Shown piece by piece: positions 1-8,586 of a stretch of 64,000 bases of DNA; within the stretch, counting starts at the first letter, position 1, and every line of letters starts with the position of its first letter. Source of the DNA: CAZLRH01 sp964562015 (lineage in GTDB: Bacteria; Verrucomicrobiota; Verrucomicrobiia; Opitutales; JABDGR01); assembly GCA_964562015.1 (NCBI GenBank), contig CAZLRH010000008.1, positions 62,001-126,000 on the forward strand, written 5' to 3'. The notes under the pieces are model-generated. The model had not been told where the DNA came from, did not search any database, and worked only from the letters and a program-made list of their open reading frames with translations. The position numbers and the translations under genes are program-made.

Positions 1-387
1 GCGGAATGTTATTACGACCTGCTGGACCCGGACTGGAAAGCCGCGCTCGCGGCGTGGGAGGAACTCGGCAAGCACACGACCTCCGGCGTCGAATTGGAAA
101 TCATCCGCCTGCATCGCGCGCGCGTACTGTTGGAACTCGGACGCAAGGACGACGCCCGCGTGCTGCTCGAACAACCGGTGCGCCCCGTGCTCGAAGCCAG
201 CCGCAAAGAATTAATCGACCGCCTGACCGGTGCGCCCGCGCCCACGCCGGCACCAGAACTGCCCTCGCCTGCGGTGCCGGCCACGCCGCCCGCGCTCCCC
301 GCCGCAGAGTCTCCGCCTGCCGTCGCCCCGGCCACTGCGTCGCCGCCCGCGCCTGCGCCCGCCGCAAGCACCGGCCTACAACCCTGA
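1..387 (+). CDS. C-terminal part of a TPR-like protein (5' truncated by window)
   Basis: The window opens inside this gene; 128 codons and the stop are visible. The first 75 residues are helical and charged, with alternating Leu/Ala and a pattern typical of a last tetratricopeptide-like helix pair (for example LEIIRLHRARVLLELGRKDD). About 50 residues of Pro/Ala-rich, probably unstructured tail follow (from residue 77). The stop lies 13 bases before the next gene, so the two may be co-transcribed. Whether the protein is exported or has other domains cannot be judged because the N-terminus is missing. Confidence 0.6.
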   Translation, partial: AECYYDLLDPDWKAALAAWEELGKHTTSGVELEIIRLHRARVLLELGRKDDARVLLEQPVRPVLEASRKELIDRLTGAPAPTPAPELPSPAVPATPPALPAAESPPAVAPATASPPAPAPAASTGLQP

Positions 388-400
388 TTTTTTAACCGCC

Positions 401-1102
401 ATGTTTGACCCCGCTCCCCTGCTCGCCGTCTCGCCCAATCTCCTGCCTGAATTGCGCGACGGCTCGATCTTTTATATCATTCTAGCCCTCAGCATTGCGT
501 TGCACGAATACGGCCACGCGAAGGCTGCCGACCTCGTCGGCGATCCCCTGCCCCGGCTGCAAGGGCGCGTCACCCTCGATCCGCTGGCGCACCTCGACCC
601 CATCGGCACCGGGCTGATTCCGCTGTCGATGATTTTCATCCCCATCTTTATGCACATGCAGATGCCTTTCGCATTGATTGGTTGGGGCCGGCCGGTGCAG
701 ATTTCGCTGCCCCATCCGCGCACGCGCGTGCGCGATGAGATTCTGATTACCGTGGCCGGGCCGTTGATGAATGTGCTGATTGCGCTGGTGGTGACAGTCA
801 TCAGTCGAATCCTGTTGGAGAGCCACACTATGGGTGAGCAGACCGAACGTTTTCTCAAGGAGACCATTTATCTGAATTGCGCGCTGATTGGCTTCAACCT
901 CATCCCGCTGCCGCCGCTGGACGGCTCGCGGATTTTGCGGCACCTCGTCAACATGTCCGAGAGTACCTTCAACCATCTCGCGATGAACAGTTGGTGGATT
1001 TTGCTTATCCTCATCAACCTGCAGCAATTCCAAATCCTGCTGGGCCGGCTCATCCATGCGATTGCGATGCCCTTCCTGCGGGCGTCGGGGATGCTGGGGT
1101 GA
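401..1102 (+). CDS. M50 (site-2 type) membrane metalloprotease
   Basis: A 233-residue integral membrane protein. The zinc motif HEYGH lies in the first membrane segment (residues about 31-35), and the third ligand region NLIPLPPLDGSRIL lies in a later segment, as in the site-2 protease/M50B family, which cuts membrane-spanning substrates within the bilayer. The ATG at 401 was chosen because it begins just ahead of the first hydrophobic segment and follows the previous stop; the frame is open further upstream, but that part is Arg/Pro-rich shadow sequence. There is no PDZ domain, so this is the short compact subtype. The substrate is unknown. A second M50 protein lies at 5704-6444. Confidence 0.85.
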   Translation: MFDPAPLLAVSPNLLPELRDGSIFYIILALSIALHEYGHAKAADLVGDPLPRLQGRVTLDPLAHLDPIGTGLIPLSMIFIPIFMHMQMPFALIGWGRPVQISLPHPRTRVRDEILITVAGPLMNVLIALVVTVISRILLESHTMGEQTERFLKETIYLNCALIGFNLIPLPPLDGSRILRHLVNMSESTFNHLAMNSWWILLILINLQQFQILLGRLIHAIAMPFLRASGMLG

Positions 1103-1129
1103 AAGGCCGGTGACACCCCAGCTCTTAGT

Positions 1130-1389
1130 TTAAGCCAAAGGCGGGATCGGCAGGAGCGGGAGGCGTTCTTGCGCCCGGCGCCAGTCGTCAAGCAATTCCG
1201 CGACATGGGCACGACGCCACTCCTCCAGCAATCGCGCGGAACTGTTCGGTAATTGCCCCTGCAAAAATTTTCCGGGGCTATTTCCACCAAGACCTCGGCC
1301 TGGCCCTAATGCGCGTGAAAATGCGGCGGCGGGTGCTCGCGAAAATGCAGCCGGATAATCAGGCCATGAAAACGGCTGACTTCAGGCAT
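1130..1389 (-). pseudogene. Broken DUF4160 gene (in-frame stop plus frameshift)
   Basis: Read leftwards from ATG 1389, the protein begins MPEVSRFHGLIIRLHFREHP and continues PPPHFHAH, the hallmark of DUF4160. A TAG then replaces the expected aromatic codon. The same frame resumes (GQAEVLVEIAPEN) until a run of five T's, where reading must shift by one base to give FLQGQLPNSSARLLEEW and a normal family C-terminus ending at 1130. The span is 260 bases, one short of a whole number of codons, matching a single-base loss in the homopolymer. Its start overlaps the stop of the upstream DUF2442 gene by 8 bases, the usual paired arrangement. A sequencing error could explain the homopolymer change but less easily the stop as well. 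Confidence 0.75.
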
Positions 1390-1642
1390 GGGCGGCTTCG
1401 ACCGGCATCCGTCCGGTTATTTCCAAGTAGGCGGCATCCGGACAAATATCCAAGTCGTCAGACCAGCAGATTTGCCGCCCTTCGCCCAAGTGCACCCGCG
1501 CAAAGAAGGCCGGGTCAGCCAAAGGCGCAAAGACTCCCTTCCCCACCTCACCGGAAAGGTCAATTTCCCCGCTCACGCCGTCCGCATACGTCAGGCGCAG
1601 ACGAAAGCCAGGCAATGCTTGCACTTGGATCGGCGGTACCAT
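1382..1642 (-). CDS. DUF2442 small protein
   Basis: An 86-residue protein starting MVPPIQVQALPGFRLRLTYA, with the family core 'DGVSGEIDLS', 'GVFAPLADPAFF' and a C-terminal 'YLEITG'. DUF2442 proteins are usually encoded next to DUF4160 proteins, and some pairs have been proposed to act like toxin-antitoxin modules; the biochemical role is unsettled. Here the partner follows with an 8-base overlap but is disrupted. The start at 1642 was preferred over an upstream ATG at 1702 because the family begins at this residue. If the pair is a toxin-antitoxin set, only this member remains intact. Confidence 0.7.
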   Translation of the reverse strand: MVPPIQVQALPGFRLRLTYADGVSGEIDLSGEVGKGVFAPLADPAFFARVHLGEGRQICWSDDLDICPDAAYLEITGRMPVEAAHA

Positions 1643-1784
1643 GGCCGCATTATCAATCCAAAGGACGACGGCGTCAAGCGCGAGTAGTCTGCGGTTGCAC
1701 ATACCCTCTCATTGCGATGGTTGATTATTAATATCTGTAACTTTCAATTGCCTTTGTCTTGGAGGCACCTACATTTTTCAGGAA

Positions 1785-2192
1785 ATGCGCTTAAACCCAT
1801 TATTGATTTTTCCGATCTTATTGGTCGTTTACGCGATTGGCTGGTGGTATGGTGGAGTACTGCCCCCATGGCAGCTAAGTGCGGCCACTTTCCTACTCGC
1901 TGCATTGGAAATTCTGTTGCTGAATTCATTTGTTCAAAGGAAATGGGGGGTCGTCTTGTGGGCTGCCATGGTTATTTTTCCAGTTGCCGTGATGGCCCCA
2001 TTGTTAATGTCTACATTATCGTTCGCAGGAACACGGAGCGCCAGTGGATTTAGCGATGCAGGTAGTGGTGGCGCAGAATTTTATCTATTAATGGCCATAG
2101 CATTGTTGGCGCAGGGACTGGGCCCCTCCTTGCTGACTATCTGGCTTGGTGCATTGCTTTGCTGGCCCCGCCGGGTCGCGTGGAAATGGTAG
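1785..2192 (+). CDS. Small polytopic membrane protein of unknown function
   Basis: A 135-residue protein with four predicted hydrophobic segments (about residues 6-24, 30-48, 54-75 and 98-125) and a basic C-terminus (CWPRRVAWKW). A purine-rich AGGAA abuts the ATG. I do not recognise a family. It stands alone between the DUF2442 gene on the other strand and galE, and local base composition is somewhat more AT-rich than the neighbouring housekeeping genes, as for other orphan membrane genes in this window. Confidence 0.6.
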   Translation: MRLNPLLIFPILLVVYAIGWWYGGVLPPWQLSAATFLLAALEILLLNSFVQRKWGVVLWAAMVIFPVAVMAPLLMSTLSFAGTRSASGFSDAGSGGAEFYLLMAIALLAQGLGPSLLTIWLGALLCWPRRVAWKW

Positions 2193-2329
2193 GGGAATTA
2201 TTGCTCGCGCAATATGGCGTCACTTACCGCGTTTTTTCGACTCCGGCGGTTAGGCTTTCCTTTTGAATTGCGGTCCTCCCCAACTTCCGCCTTGGCATCC
2301 GAGGCCGCCTAGCGCCACACTAGGGCGAA

Positions 2330-3328
2330 ATGAACGTGCTTGTCACCGGCGGAGCCGGCTACATCGGGAGCCATTGCGTGCGCCAGCTTCTCGCACAGGG
2401 TCACCGCCCCGTCGTGGTGGATAATCTCGTCTTCGGGCACCGCGCGGCGGTGGCGCAGGGCGTGAAGTTTTACAAAGCGGATTTGAGCGATGCCACCAAG
2501 CTGCGCCAGATTCTGGAAAAGGAGCGCATCGAACTGGTGATGCATTTCGCGGCGTTTTGCTACGTGGGCGAATCCGTCACCGCGCCGCTGAAGTATTATA
2601 AGAACAACCTGGTGGCCGCGCTGGTGCTGCTCGAGGCGATGATGCAGGCGGGCGTGAAGAAATTCGTGCTGTCCTCCACCTGCGCGACCTACGGCGTGCC
2701 GGAAAAAATGCCGCTGACGGAGGACCACCCGCAACGCCCCATCAACCCCTACGGCCAGACCAAGCTCGATTTGGAAAACGCCCTCAAGGCGCTCGCCCAT
2801 GCCGAGGGGCTGAGCTTTGCGGCGCTGCGCTATTTCAACGCCGCGGGCGCGGCAGTTGATGGCACCATCGGCGAGGACCACGACCCGGAGACCCACCTCA
2901 TTCCGCTGGCCATCGGCCAGGTGCTGGGCCAGCGCAAAAGCGTCAAGATTTTTGGCACGGATTACCCCACGCCGGACGGCACCTGCCTGCGCGATTACGT
3001 GCATGTGGATGATTTGGCGCGCGCGCACATCCTCGCGTTCGACAAATTGCGCAAACGCGGCACGCAACTCTTTTACAACCTCGGCACCGGCACGCCGAAT
3101 TCCGTGCGCGAGGTCATCGCCGCGGTGGAAAAAGTATCAGGCAAAAAGGTCAAAGTGATCGAAGCACCCCGGCGCGAGGGCGACCCACCGGCGCTGTATG
3201 CCGACAACTCCAAGGCCAAGCGCGAACTCGGCTGGAAAATCCAGTTTTCCACGCTCGACTCCATCGTCGAGACCGCCTGGCGCTGGCATCACGCCCACCC
3301 GCGCGGCTTTGCGAAGAAGAAAAAGTAG
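2330..3328 (+). CDS. galE: UDP-glucose 4-epimerase
   Basis: A 332-residue extended short-chain dehydrogenase. The NAD-binding Rossmann motif GGAGYIG is at residues 7-13. The catalytic SST is at residues 115-117 and YGQTK (Tyr141, Lys145) is in the expected place; the C-terminal half carries the sugar-nucleotide contacts (NAAGA, 'CLRDYVHVDDLA', 'YNLGTG'). It interconverts UDP-glucose and UDP-galactose in the cytoplasm, feeding galactose use and envelope polysaccharide synthesis. Length is normal for the family. The gene appears monocistronic, and the bases after it hold a degenerate periodic repeat. Confidence 0.95.
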   Translation: MNVLVTGGAGYIGSHCVRQLLAQGHRPVVVDNLVFGHRAAVAQGVKFYKADLSDATKLRQILEKERIELVMHFAAFCYVGESVTAPLKYYKNNLVAALVLLEAMMQAGVKKFVLSSTCATYGVPEKMPLTEDHPQRPINPYGQTKLDLENALKALAHAEGLSFAALRYFNAAGAAVDGTIGEDHDPETHLIPLAIGQVLGQRKSVKIFGTDYPTPDGTCLRDYVHVDDLARAHILAFDKLRKRGTQLFYNLGTGTPNSVREVIAAVEKVSGKKVKVIEAPRREGDPPALYADNSKAKRELGWKIQFSTLDSIVETAWRWHHAHPRGFAKKKK

Positions 3329-3340
3329 GAATTTTTTTAT

Positions 3341-3378
3341 CCACCGATTTCACGGATGAACACAGATTGATGCGAATT
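3341..3378. repeat. Solitary periodic repeat (CACGGATGAACACAGATT type)
   Basis: Downstream of galE is an AT-richer stretch with words such as CCACCGATTTCACGGATGA followed by ACACAGATTGATGCGAAT. It resembles one arm of the inverted, 8-10 bp periodic repeats seen at 26081-26170 and 14484-14917. I found no matching inverted partner within the following 100 bases, so it looks like a solo arm or a decayed element. Confidence 0.4.
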
Positions 3379-3437
3379 TTCTTTTTTCTACCGATACAAA
3401 CAGGGGGCAATCCGCCGAGGAAATAAGACATCCTGCC

Positions 3438-3677
3438 ATGAAACCCACCAAGCGACACTGGATTGGCTTAATCCTGATTGGGTTATCCATACAGCTAGGC
3501 GTCATCTATTTTTATGGCGGCACTTCTTTTATATTTTTTGATCTGGGTCACGCCGAATTCGAATTTGAGGTGGGTAGCGTCGCTCTCTATGGATTTGTGA
3601 CTTTTCTGGCGACCGGACTCGCTTGTTTCTTCTGGCCCGTAGATAAATCTAAAAACACCCCGGTGCAGCCCAGTTAG
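3438..3677 (+). CDS. Small membrane protein of unknown function
   Basis: A 79-residue protein with two hydrophobic segments (about residues 9-32 and 48-68) separated by an acidic loop (GHAEFEFEVG) and a short polar tail. No family is recognised. It lies downstream of galE and its repeat, upstream of another small membrane protein in the same direction (23-base gap), so the two may be read together. Small size and lack of a recognised family keep confidence moderate. Confidence 0.5.
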   Translation: MKPTKRHWIGLILIGLSIQLGVIYFYGGTSFIFFDLGHAEFEFEVGSVALYGFVTFLATGLACFFWPVDKSKNTPVQPS

Positions 3678-3700
3678 TATACTAACCGCCCATTTTCCCC

Positions 3701-4000
3701 ATGCCCTGCCTCCTCGTCCTTGCCTCTTTCTGCGCGCCGCGGCTGGCGATGTTTTTCATCTTCCTGCTGACGGACTGGTTCAGTAGGGCCTTTGAATCGG
3801 CCCTCTGGCCGCTGTTGGGCTTTTTCTTCATGCCCTACACGACCCTGGCCTACATGGCGGCGATGTTGAACAACGACCACAACTTGAGTGGCGGCTGGAT
3901 CGCCCTGTTTATCGTGGCGGTGGTCCTCGATGTAGGCGGTCAGGGCAAGACGACGAAAGCCAGCATGAAGGGCCGCATGAAACAGGCCGAAAAGGTTTAG
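3701..4000 (+). CDS. Conserved-looking small membrane protein
   Basis: A 99-residue protein with three hydrophobic segments and the string WPLLGFFFMPYTTLAYM, a pattern seen in small bacterial membrane proteins with no assigned role. The C-terminus is basic (TTKASMKGRMKQAEKV) and probably cytoplasmic. The hydrophobic reading and normal codon periodicity favour this strand over the polar, His/Arg-rich frame opposite. About 150 bases without a gene follow before the convergent regulator gene. Confidence 0.55.
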   Translation: MPCLLVLASFCAPRLAMFFIFLLTDWFSRAFESALWPLLGFFFMPYTTLAYMAAMLNNDHNLSGGWIALFIVAVVLDVGGQGKTTKASMKGRMKQAEKV

Positions 4001-4150
4001 GCACTGTTTGAAACTCGAAGAAAAGCGGCGCGCTGCGGGCACCGCGCCCAACCCAAACTGCCAGCGTGGACTGCATTAACCCGCGGTCCGTTCACTGGTA
4101 GGGAGCACTGCCCCCAGCGCGCCGTCGGCGATTGGTTTTTAAACCTGCGC

Positions 4151-5656
4151 TTAACCCTTCAACCCATCCGCGCGTTTGCGGAGCGTGGTGCGAGTGATGC
4201 CGAGGAGCGCAGCGGCCTTGGCGTGGTTGCCTTCGGTTTCCTTGAGCGCGCGCTCAATCAAGGCAATTTCAATTTTTTCCAGAATATTTTCTCCGGACTC
4301 GGCGCGGGCCAGGCGGTAAACGGCATCGCAGGCCTCCGCCAGCGTGGCGGCGGCATTCTTTTCGCCCACTTTTTCCACGGGGGCGGCGGGCGCGGGCGCT
4401 TTTTCCTCAGCTGGCGTGGCGGTGGGCGCCGGAGCCGCTGCAGTCGGCGGCGCGGCGTTTTGCGCGGCCAGCAAAATCTCGCGGGGCAAGTCCTTCAGCA
4501 AAACGGTGTCGCCCTGGGCCACGACGCCGCTGCGGTAAATGGTGTTCTCCAGTTCGCGGACATTGCCGGGCCAGTTCAACGAGCACAATGCGACGAGCGC
4601 CTCGGGCGAGACTTTGCGCACACGGATTTTCTTCTCGTTGGCCAGCCGCTGGAGCATGAAGTCCACCAGCGCCGGGATGTCGTCACGCCGGTCGCGCAGG
4701 GGCGGGAGCTTGATGCGGACGACGTTGAGCCGGTAGTACAAGTCCTCGCGAAATTGTTTATCGGCGACGAGTTTTTCGAGGTCCTTGTTGGTGGCGGCAA
4801 TGAGGCGCACGTTGACCTTGAGCGTCTCGCTGCCGCCCACGCGCTGAATCTCGCCCTCCTGGATGGCGCGGAGGATTTTCGTCTGCGTCGAGAGGGTCAT
4901 GTCGCCAATTTCGTCGAGGAAAATGGTGCCGCCGTCACACAATTCGAATTTGCCGCTGCGCTGGGCGGTGGCGCCGGTGAAGGAGCCCTTCTCGTGGCCA
5001 AACAGTTCGCTCTCGATGAGATTCTCGGGAATGGCGGCGCAATTCACCGCAATGAACGGGCCCTTCGACCGGTGGCTGTGCTGCCACAGGCAGCGGGCGA
5101 CGAGCTCCTTGCCCGTGCCGCTTTCACCGGTGATCATCACCGTCACATCGCTGGCGGCGACCTGCCCGATGATTTTGAACACCTCCTGCATCGGCTCGGA
5201 CTGGCCGACGATGCCCTCCTTGTAATCCTCGCGATTGAGGAGCGGACGATACGCATCGCCCGCGGCGTGCAAGTCGGTCCAGGCCTTCATGGCGTGGTCC
5301 ACGATCGTGACGATTTTTTTGCTGTCGAAGGGCTTGATGACGTAATCGAACGCGCCGAACTTCATCGCCTCGATGGCAGTCTGCGTGGTGCCAAAGGCGG
5401 TCATCAAAATCACCATGCACTTGGGGGCGGAGGTGCGCAGGTGCTGGAGGGTTTCGAGGCCGCTCATGCCGGTCATGCGGTTGTCGAGCAGGATGACTTG
5501 CGGCTTTTCCTTCGTGGCGGCCTTCAGGCCCTCCTCGCCGCTGCCCGCGGCCACGACGCGAAACGGCCGGGTCGTCAACACCCGTTGCAGGGAATAACGT
5601 ATTTCCGGATCGTCATCGATGAGAAGGACGGTTGCGGTGGGCGCGGATTCAGCCAT
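4151..5656 (-). CDS. NtrC-family sigma-54-dependent response regulator
   Basis: A 501-residue three-domain regulator. The receiver domain has acidic residues DDD at 14-16, phospho-acceptor Asp58 (VILLDNRM) and Lys108 (VIKPFD). The AAA+ domain has Walker A GESGTGKE at 177-184 and the sigma-54 contact loop GSFTGA at 224-229 (Ser replacing the usual Ala), followed by LFLDEIGDM-like Walker B and arginine-finger motifs. A long Ala/Pro linker precedes a Fis-type helix-turn-helix at the end (EGNHAKAAALLGITRTTLRK). Start 5656 (MAESAPTATVLLIDD) is preferred over 5677 because the receiver begins immediately after it. No histidine kinase is adjacent, so it is an orphan regulator here; its targets cannot be read from context. 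It is divergent from the M50 gene, with 47 bases between starts. Confidence 0.93.
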   Translation of the reverse strand: MAESAPTATVLLIDDDPEIRYSLQRVLTTRPFRVVAAGSGEEGLKAATKEKPQVILLDNRMTGMSGLETLQHLRTSAPKCMVILMTAFGTTQTAIEAMKFGAFDYVIKPFDSKKIVTIVDHAMKAWTDLHAAGDAYRPLLNREDYKEGIVGQSEPMQEVFKIIGQVAASDVTVMITGESGTGKELVARCLWQHSHRSKGPFIAVNCAAIPENLIESELFGHEKGSFTGATAQRSGKFELCDGGTIFLDEIGDMTLSTQTKILRAIQEGEIQRVGGSETLKVNVRLIAATNKDLEKLVADKQFREDLYYRLNVVRIKLPPLRDRRDDIPALVDFMLQRLANEKKIRVRKVSPEALVALCSLNWPGNVRELENTIYRSGVVAQGDTVLLKDLPREILLAAQNAAPPTAAAPAPTATPAEEKAPAPAAPVEKVGEKNAAATLAEACDAVYRLARAESGENILEKIEIALIERALKETEGNHAKAAALLGITRTTLRKRADGLKG

Positions 5657-5703
5657 AGTCGGAGCGTTCGAGAGCAAAACGCAGGTTTAAAACATCATCC
5701 GAC

Positions 5704-6444
5704 ATGCGCTGGCGGTCAATGCAGTTATTCCGGGTGGCGGGCATCGCCCTCGAGGTGCACCCGACTTTTTTCGTGCTGCCCATCCTCATCGGTCTGACAG
5801 GTTTCGGCGACGGCGGGTGGCGGGAAATGCTGGTGGACTGGGCCGCGCTGGTGCTCGTTTACACCTGCGTGGTGCTGCACGAATTCGGCCATGCGCTGAC
5901 GGCCCGGGCACTGGGCCTGCCGGTGTGGCGCATCATCCTGCTGCCCATCGGCGGCATGGCGATGCTGGGCCGCCTGCCGCGCCGCCCGAGTGCGGAATTG
6001 CTCATCGTGGCTGCCGGACCGATGGTGAATTTCGTCATTGCCGGCATTTGCCTCGCCCTGCTGCACGGCTGGCCGGAGGGTTGGGTGCTCTTCCATCCCC
6101 AAACCTGGGGCGACCCGGAAACAAACGGCCTGACCGTGAATGACGTGCTGCGCTTTTTGCTGAGCGCGAATCTATTGCTGGGCTGTTTCAACCTGCTGCC
6201 CGCGTTTCCGATGGACGGAGGGCGGGTGCTGCGGGCGCTGCTGGCGCTGCGGCTCGATTATTTGAGTGCCACCTGGTCTGCGCTGATGATTGGGCGCGCC
6301 GTGGCGGCGGCCGGAATCGCCTTGGCGCTATTCAAGTGGCATCTTTACATGCTCGCCATCCTCTTTGGGTTTATTCTTTTTTTGGGCGACTTGGAATACA
6401 CCCAGCTCGCCCGGGAGGAAACCCAATACGAAGATCCGACCTAA
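5704..6444 (+). CDS. M50 site-2 protease family membrane protein (SpoIVFB-like)
   Basis: A 246-residue polytopic membrane protein. The zinc motif HEFGH is at about residues 59-63 and the third ligand region NLLPAFPMDGGRVLRALLAL is at about 164-183. The N-terminus (FRVAGIALEVHPTFFVLPIL) matches the SpoIVFB-like branch, whose members cut membrane-anchored substrates. The first ATG (5704) is used; an ATG five codons later is possible. The gene is divergent from the NtrC-type regulator and followed after 53 bases by the antiporter gene. No CBS domain is present. The substrate is unknown. Confidence 0.88.
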   Translation: MRWRSMQLFRVAGIALEVHPTFFVLPILIGLTGFGDGGWREMLVDWAALVLVYTCVVLHEFGHALTARALGLPVWRIILLPIGGMAMLGRLPRRPSAELLIVAAGPMVNFVIAGICLALLHGWPEGWVLFHPQTWGDPETNGLTVNDVLRFLLSANLLLGCFNLLPAFPMDGGRVLRALLALRLDYLSATWSALMIGRAVAAAGIALALFKWHLYMLAILFGFILFLGDLEYTQLAREETQYEDPT

Positions 6445-6497
6445 TTTTCGCCAGCCGGCGCAATAAATCCGCCGCCCGCCATTCACGTTTTGCCTTC

Positions 6498-8366
6498 ATG
6501 CACGACACTTCACTCTTAACGACGATCGCCATCAGCTTCACCCTGGCGCTGGTGTTTGGCATCATCGCCAAGCGCTGCGGGCTGTCGCCCATCGTCGGCT
6601 ACCTGCTCGCGGGCATCGCCGCGAGCCCGCACACGCCCGGCATGGTGGGCGACGCCGACATGGCCAACCAGCTCGCGGAGATCGGGGTGATTCTGCTGAT
6701 GTTCGGCGTCGGCCTGCATTTTCACCTGAAGGATTTGCTGGCGGTGCGGGCCATCGCCATTCCCGGCGCGGTCGTGCAAAGCGCGTGCGCGACGGTATTC
6801 TGCATGGTGCTCGCGCATTTTCTGGGCCTGCCGTGGTCGCACGGCCTCGTGCTGGGCATTGCGACCTCCGTGGCCAGCACGGTGGTGCTCATGCGCGTGT
6901 TGATGGACAACAAAGTCATGGAGACACCGGCAGGCCATGTGGCAGTCGGCTGGCTGGTGGTGGAGGATTTGTTCACGGTGCTCGTCCTTGTGTTGCTGCC
7001 GGCGTTCGCGGGACCAGCGCCAGAGCATACGAACGCCACCGACCTGCACGCAGTGGGCGCAGCGGCCTCCACTGTCGCCACCCTCGCTGCGAACGTGACG
7101 GCGGCGACTCCCGCAGTCGAAGGCCCCGGTGTGCTCATGGCCACGGCCATTGCGCTGGGCAAGCTGGCGATGCTGGGAGCCATCATGGCCCTGGCGGGCA
7201 CCCGTTTGGTGCCGTGGATATTGCTGCGGGTGGCGCGCCTGCGCTCGCGCGAATTGTTCACCCTGGCGGTGCTGGTGATGTCGATCGCGGTGGCAACGGC
7301 CGCGTACTTTGCCTTCGGTGCGTCGATGGCACTAGGGGCGTTTCTCGCCGGGATGTTAGTGGGCCAATCCAAGTTCAGCCACCAGGCCGGTGCGGAGATA
7401 CTGCCGCTGCGGGACGCCTTCGCCGTTTTGTTTTTTGTGTCCGTCGGCATGTTGTTCGATTTTCATCAAGTGGTGGCCGAGCCGTGGCTACTGCTGGGCG
7501 TGCTCGGCGTGGTGCTGCTGGTCAAGCCGGTGGCCGCATTTATCATCGTTTTGGTGCTGCGGTATCCGGTGCGCACGGCACTGACCGTGGCGGGCGGCCT
7601 CGCGCAGATTGGCGAATTTTCCTTCATACTCGCCGATGTGGCCAAGCCACATCTGCTTCTGAACGATCAAGGCCAGGCCGTGCTCGTCGCCGCGGCCATC
7701 ATTTCCATCAGCCTGAATCCCTACCTATTTCGGATGATTCTGAAATTGGAGCCCGTGATTTTCCGCCACCCGCACCTGGCCGCCTGGCTGTCGCGCCGCA
7801 GTGAAGTCCGGGGTGCGCGCCTCAACGTCGGCTTTGCGCCGCCAAAAAAAGAGGGCAAGCAAGCCATCGTCGTCGGCTATGGCCCTGTGGGGCAAACCAT
7901 GACACAACTGCTGCGCGAATTCGGCATCGAGCCGCTCATCGTGGAAATGAGCATCGACACCGTGGCGGAGTTGCACAACCACGACCATCCGGCCCTTTAC
8001 GGCGATGCCACCCGGCCCGACATCCTCGAAAGCGCGGGCATCAAGGACGCGGATTTTCTCATCATCACGCTCCCGGACGCCGTGGCCCGGCTCGCCATCG
8101 TCACCAGCGCGCGCGAACTCAACCCGCAAATCACCATCCTCACCCGCGCCCGCTACCTCCGGGAAAACCCGCATTTGCGCGAGGCCGGCGTCACCAACAT
8201 TTGCTTCGACGAAGTGGAAACCGCCGCGGGCCTGGCGGAGACGCTGCTGCTGAAGATGGGCATTTCGCGCGAGCGCATCGACAAGGAGGTGCCGCAAATC
8301 CGCGCCGAATGGGGCGCCATCGTGGAACTCATGGGCGAACAGGAAGACCTGCGGGCGAAGGAATGA
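6498..8366 (+). CDS. CPA2-family cation/proton antiporter with TrkA-N domain (YbaL/KefB-like)
   Basis: A 622-residue inner-membrane transporter. Residues 1-420 form a Na+/H+-exchanger-type bundle of 11-13 membrane segments with the family strings GLSPIVGYLLAG and 'LAEIGVILLMFGVGLHF'. Residues about 455-575 form a cytoplasmic TrkA-N/RCK Rossmann domain beginning AIVVGYGPVGQTMTQLL. Family members exchange K+ or Na+ for protons and are gated by nucleotides or glutathione conjugates. An Ala/Thr-rich loop of about 40 residues (around 170-215) between membrane segments is longer than usual. Start 6498 (MHDTSLLTTIAISF) was chosen because upstream in-frame sequence is Arg/Pro-rich and overlaps the M50 gene. 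Confidence 0.9.
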   Translation: MHDTSLLTTIAISFTLALVFGIIAKRCGLSPIVGYLLAGIAASPHTPGMVGDADMANQLAEIGVILLMFGVGLHFHLKDLLAVRAIAIPGAVVQSACATVFCMVLAHFLGLPWSHGLVLGIATSVASTVVLMRVLMDNKVMETPAGHVAVGWLVVEDLFTVLVLVLLPAFAGPAPEHTNATDLHAVGAAASTVATLAANVTAATPAVEGPGVLMATAIALGKLAMLGAIMALAGTRLVPWILLRVARLRSRELFTLAVLVMSIAVATAAYFAFGASMALGAFLAGMLVGQSKFSHQAGAEILPLRDAFAVLFFVSVGMLFDFHQVVAEPWLLLGVLGVVLLVKPVAAFIIVLVLRYPVRTALTVAGGLAQIGEFSFILADVAKPHLLLNDQGQAVLVAAAIISISLNPYLFRMILKLEPVIFRHPHLAAWLSRRSEVRGARLNVGFAPPKKEGKQAIVVGYGPVGQTMTQLLREFGIEPLIVEMSIDTVAELHNHDHPALYGDATRPDILESAGIKDADFLIITLPDAVARLAIVTSARELNPQITILTRARYLRENPHLREAGVTNICFDEVETAAGLAETLLLKMGISRERIDKEVPQIRAEWGAIVELMGEQEDLRAKE

Positions 8367-8407
8367 GCAAACGGGCGAGGCATGTCGCAAAATCTCAGCG
8401 GAAAGAG

Positions 8408-8553
8408 AACGCTCATTTACGCTTATCTTCGCTGACAAGAAAGACTGCGGAAATTTTCCGGCTTGGCGCTTAAACGTCTGCTCCCGATTTTGCCGCCCTG
8501 CATGAATTTCCGGCGTCCGGAAAAATCAGCGAAAATTAGCGCGAATTAGCGGT
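8408..8553. repeat. Gene-less inverted-repeat unit (CGCTAATTT-type arms)
   Basis: The left arm, 8408-8438, is built of about 10-bp words beginning CGCT (CGCTCATTTA, CGCTTATCTT, CGCTGAC). The right arm, 8523-8553, is its imperfect reverse complement (22 of 31 positions). About 84 bases of core lie between them, with no supported gene. The same layout, with different words, brackets the GxxExxY genes at 14484-14917 and 19742-20189. The unit fills most of the 220-base gap between two convergent genes. Confidence 0.55.
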
Positions 8554-8586
8554 CCAATTTTCTTCACGCAACTTACTTCCCCCATC

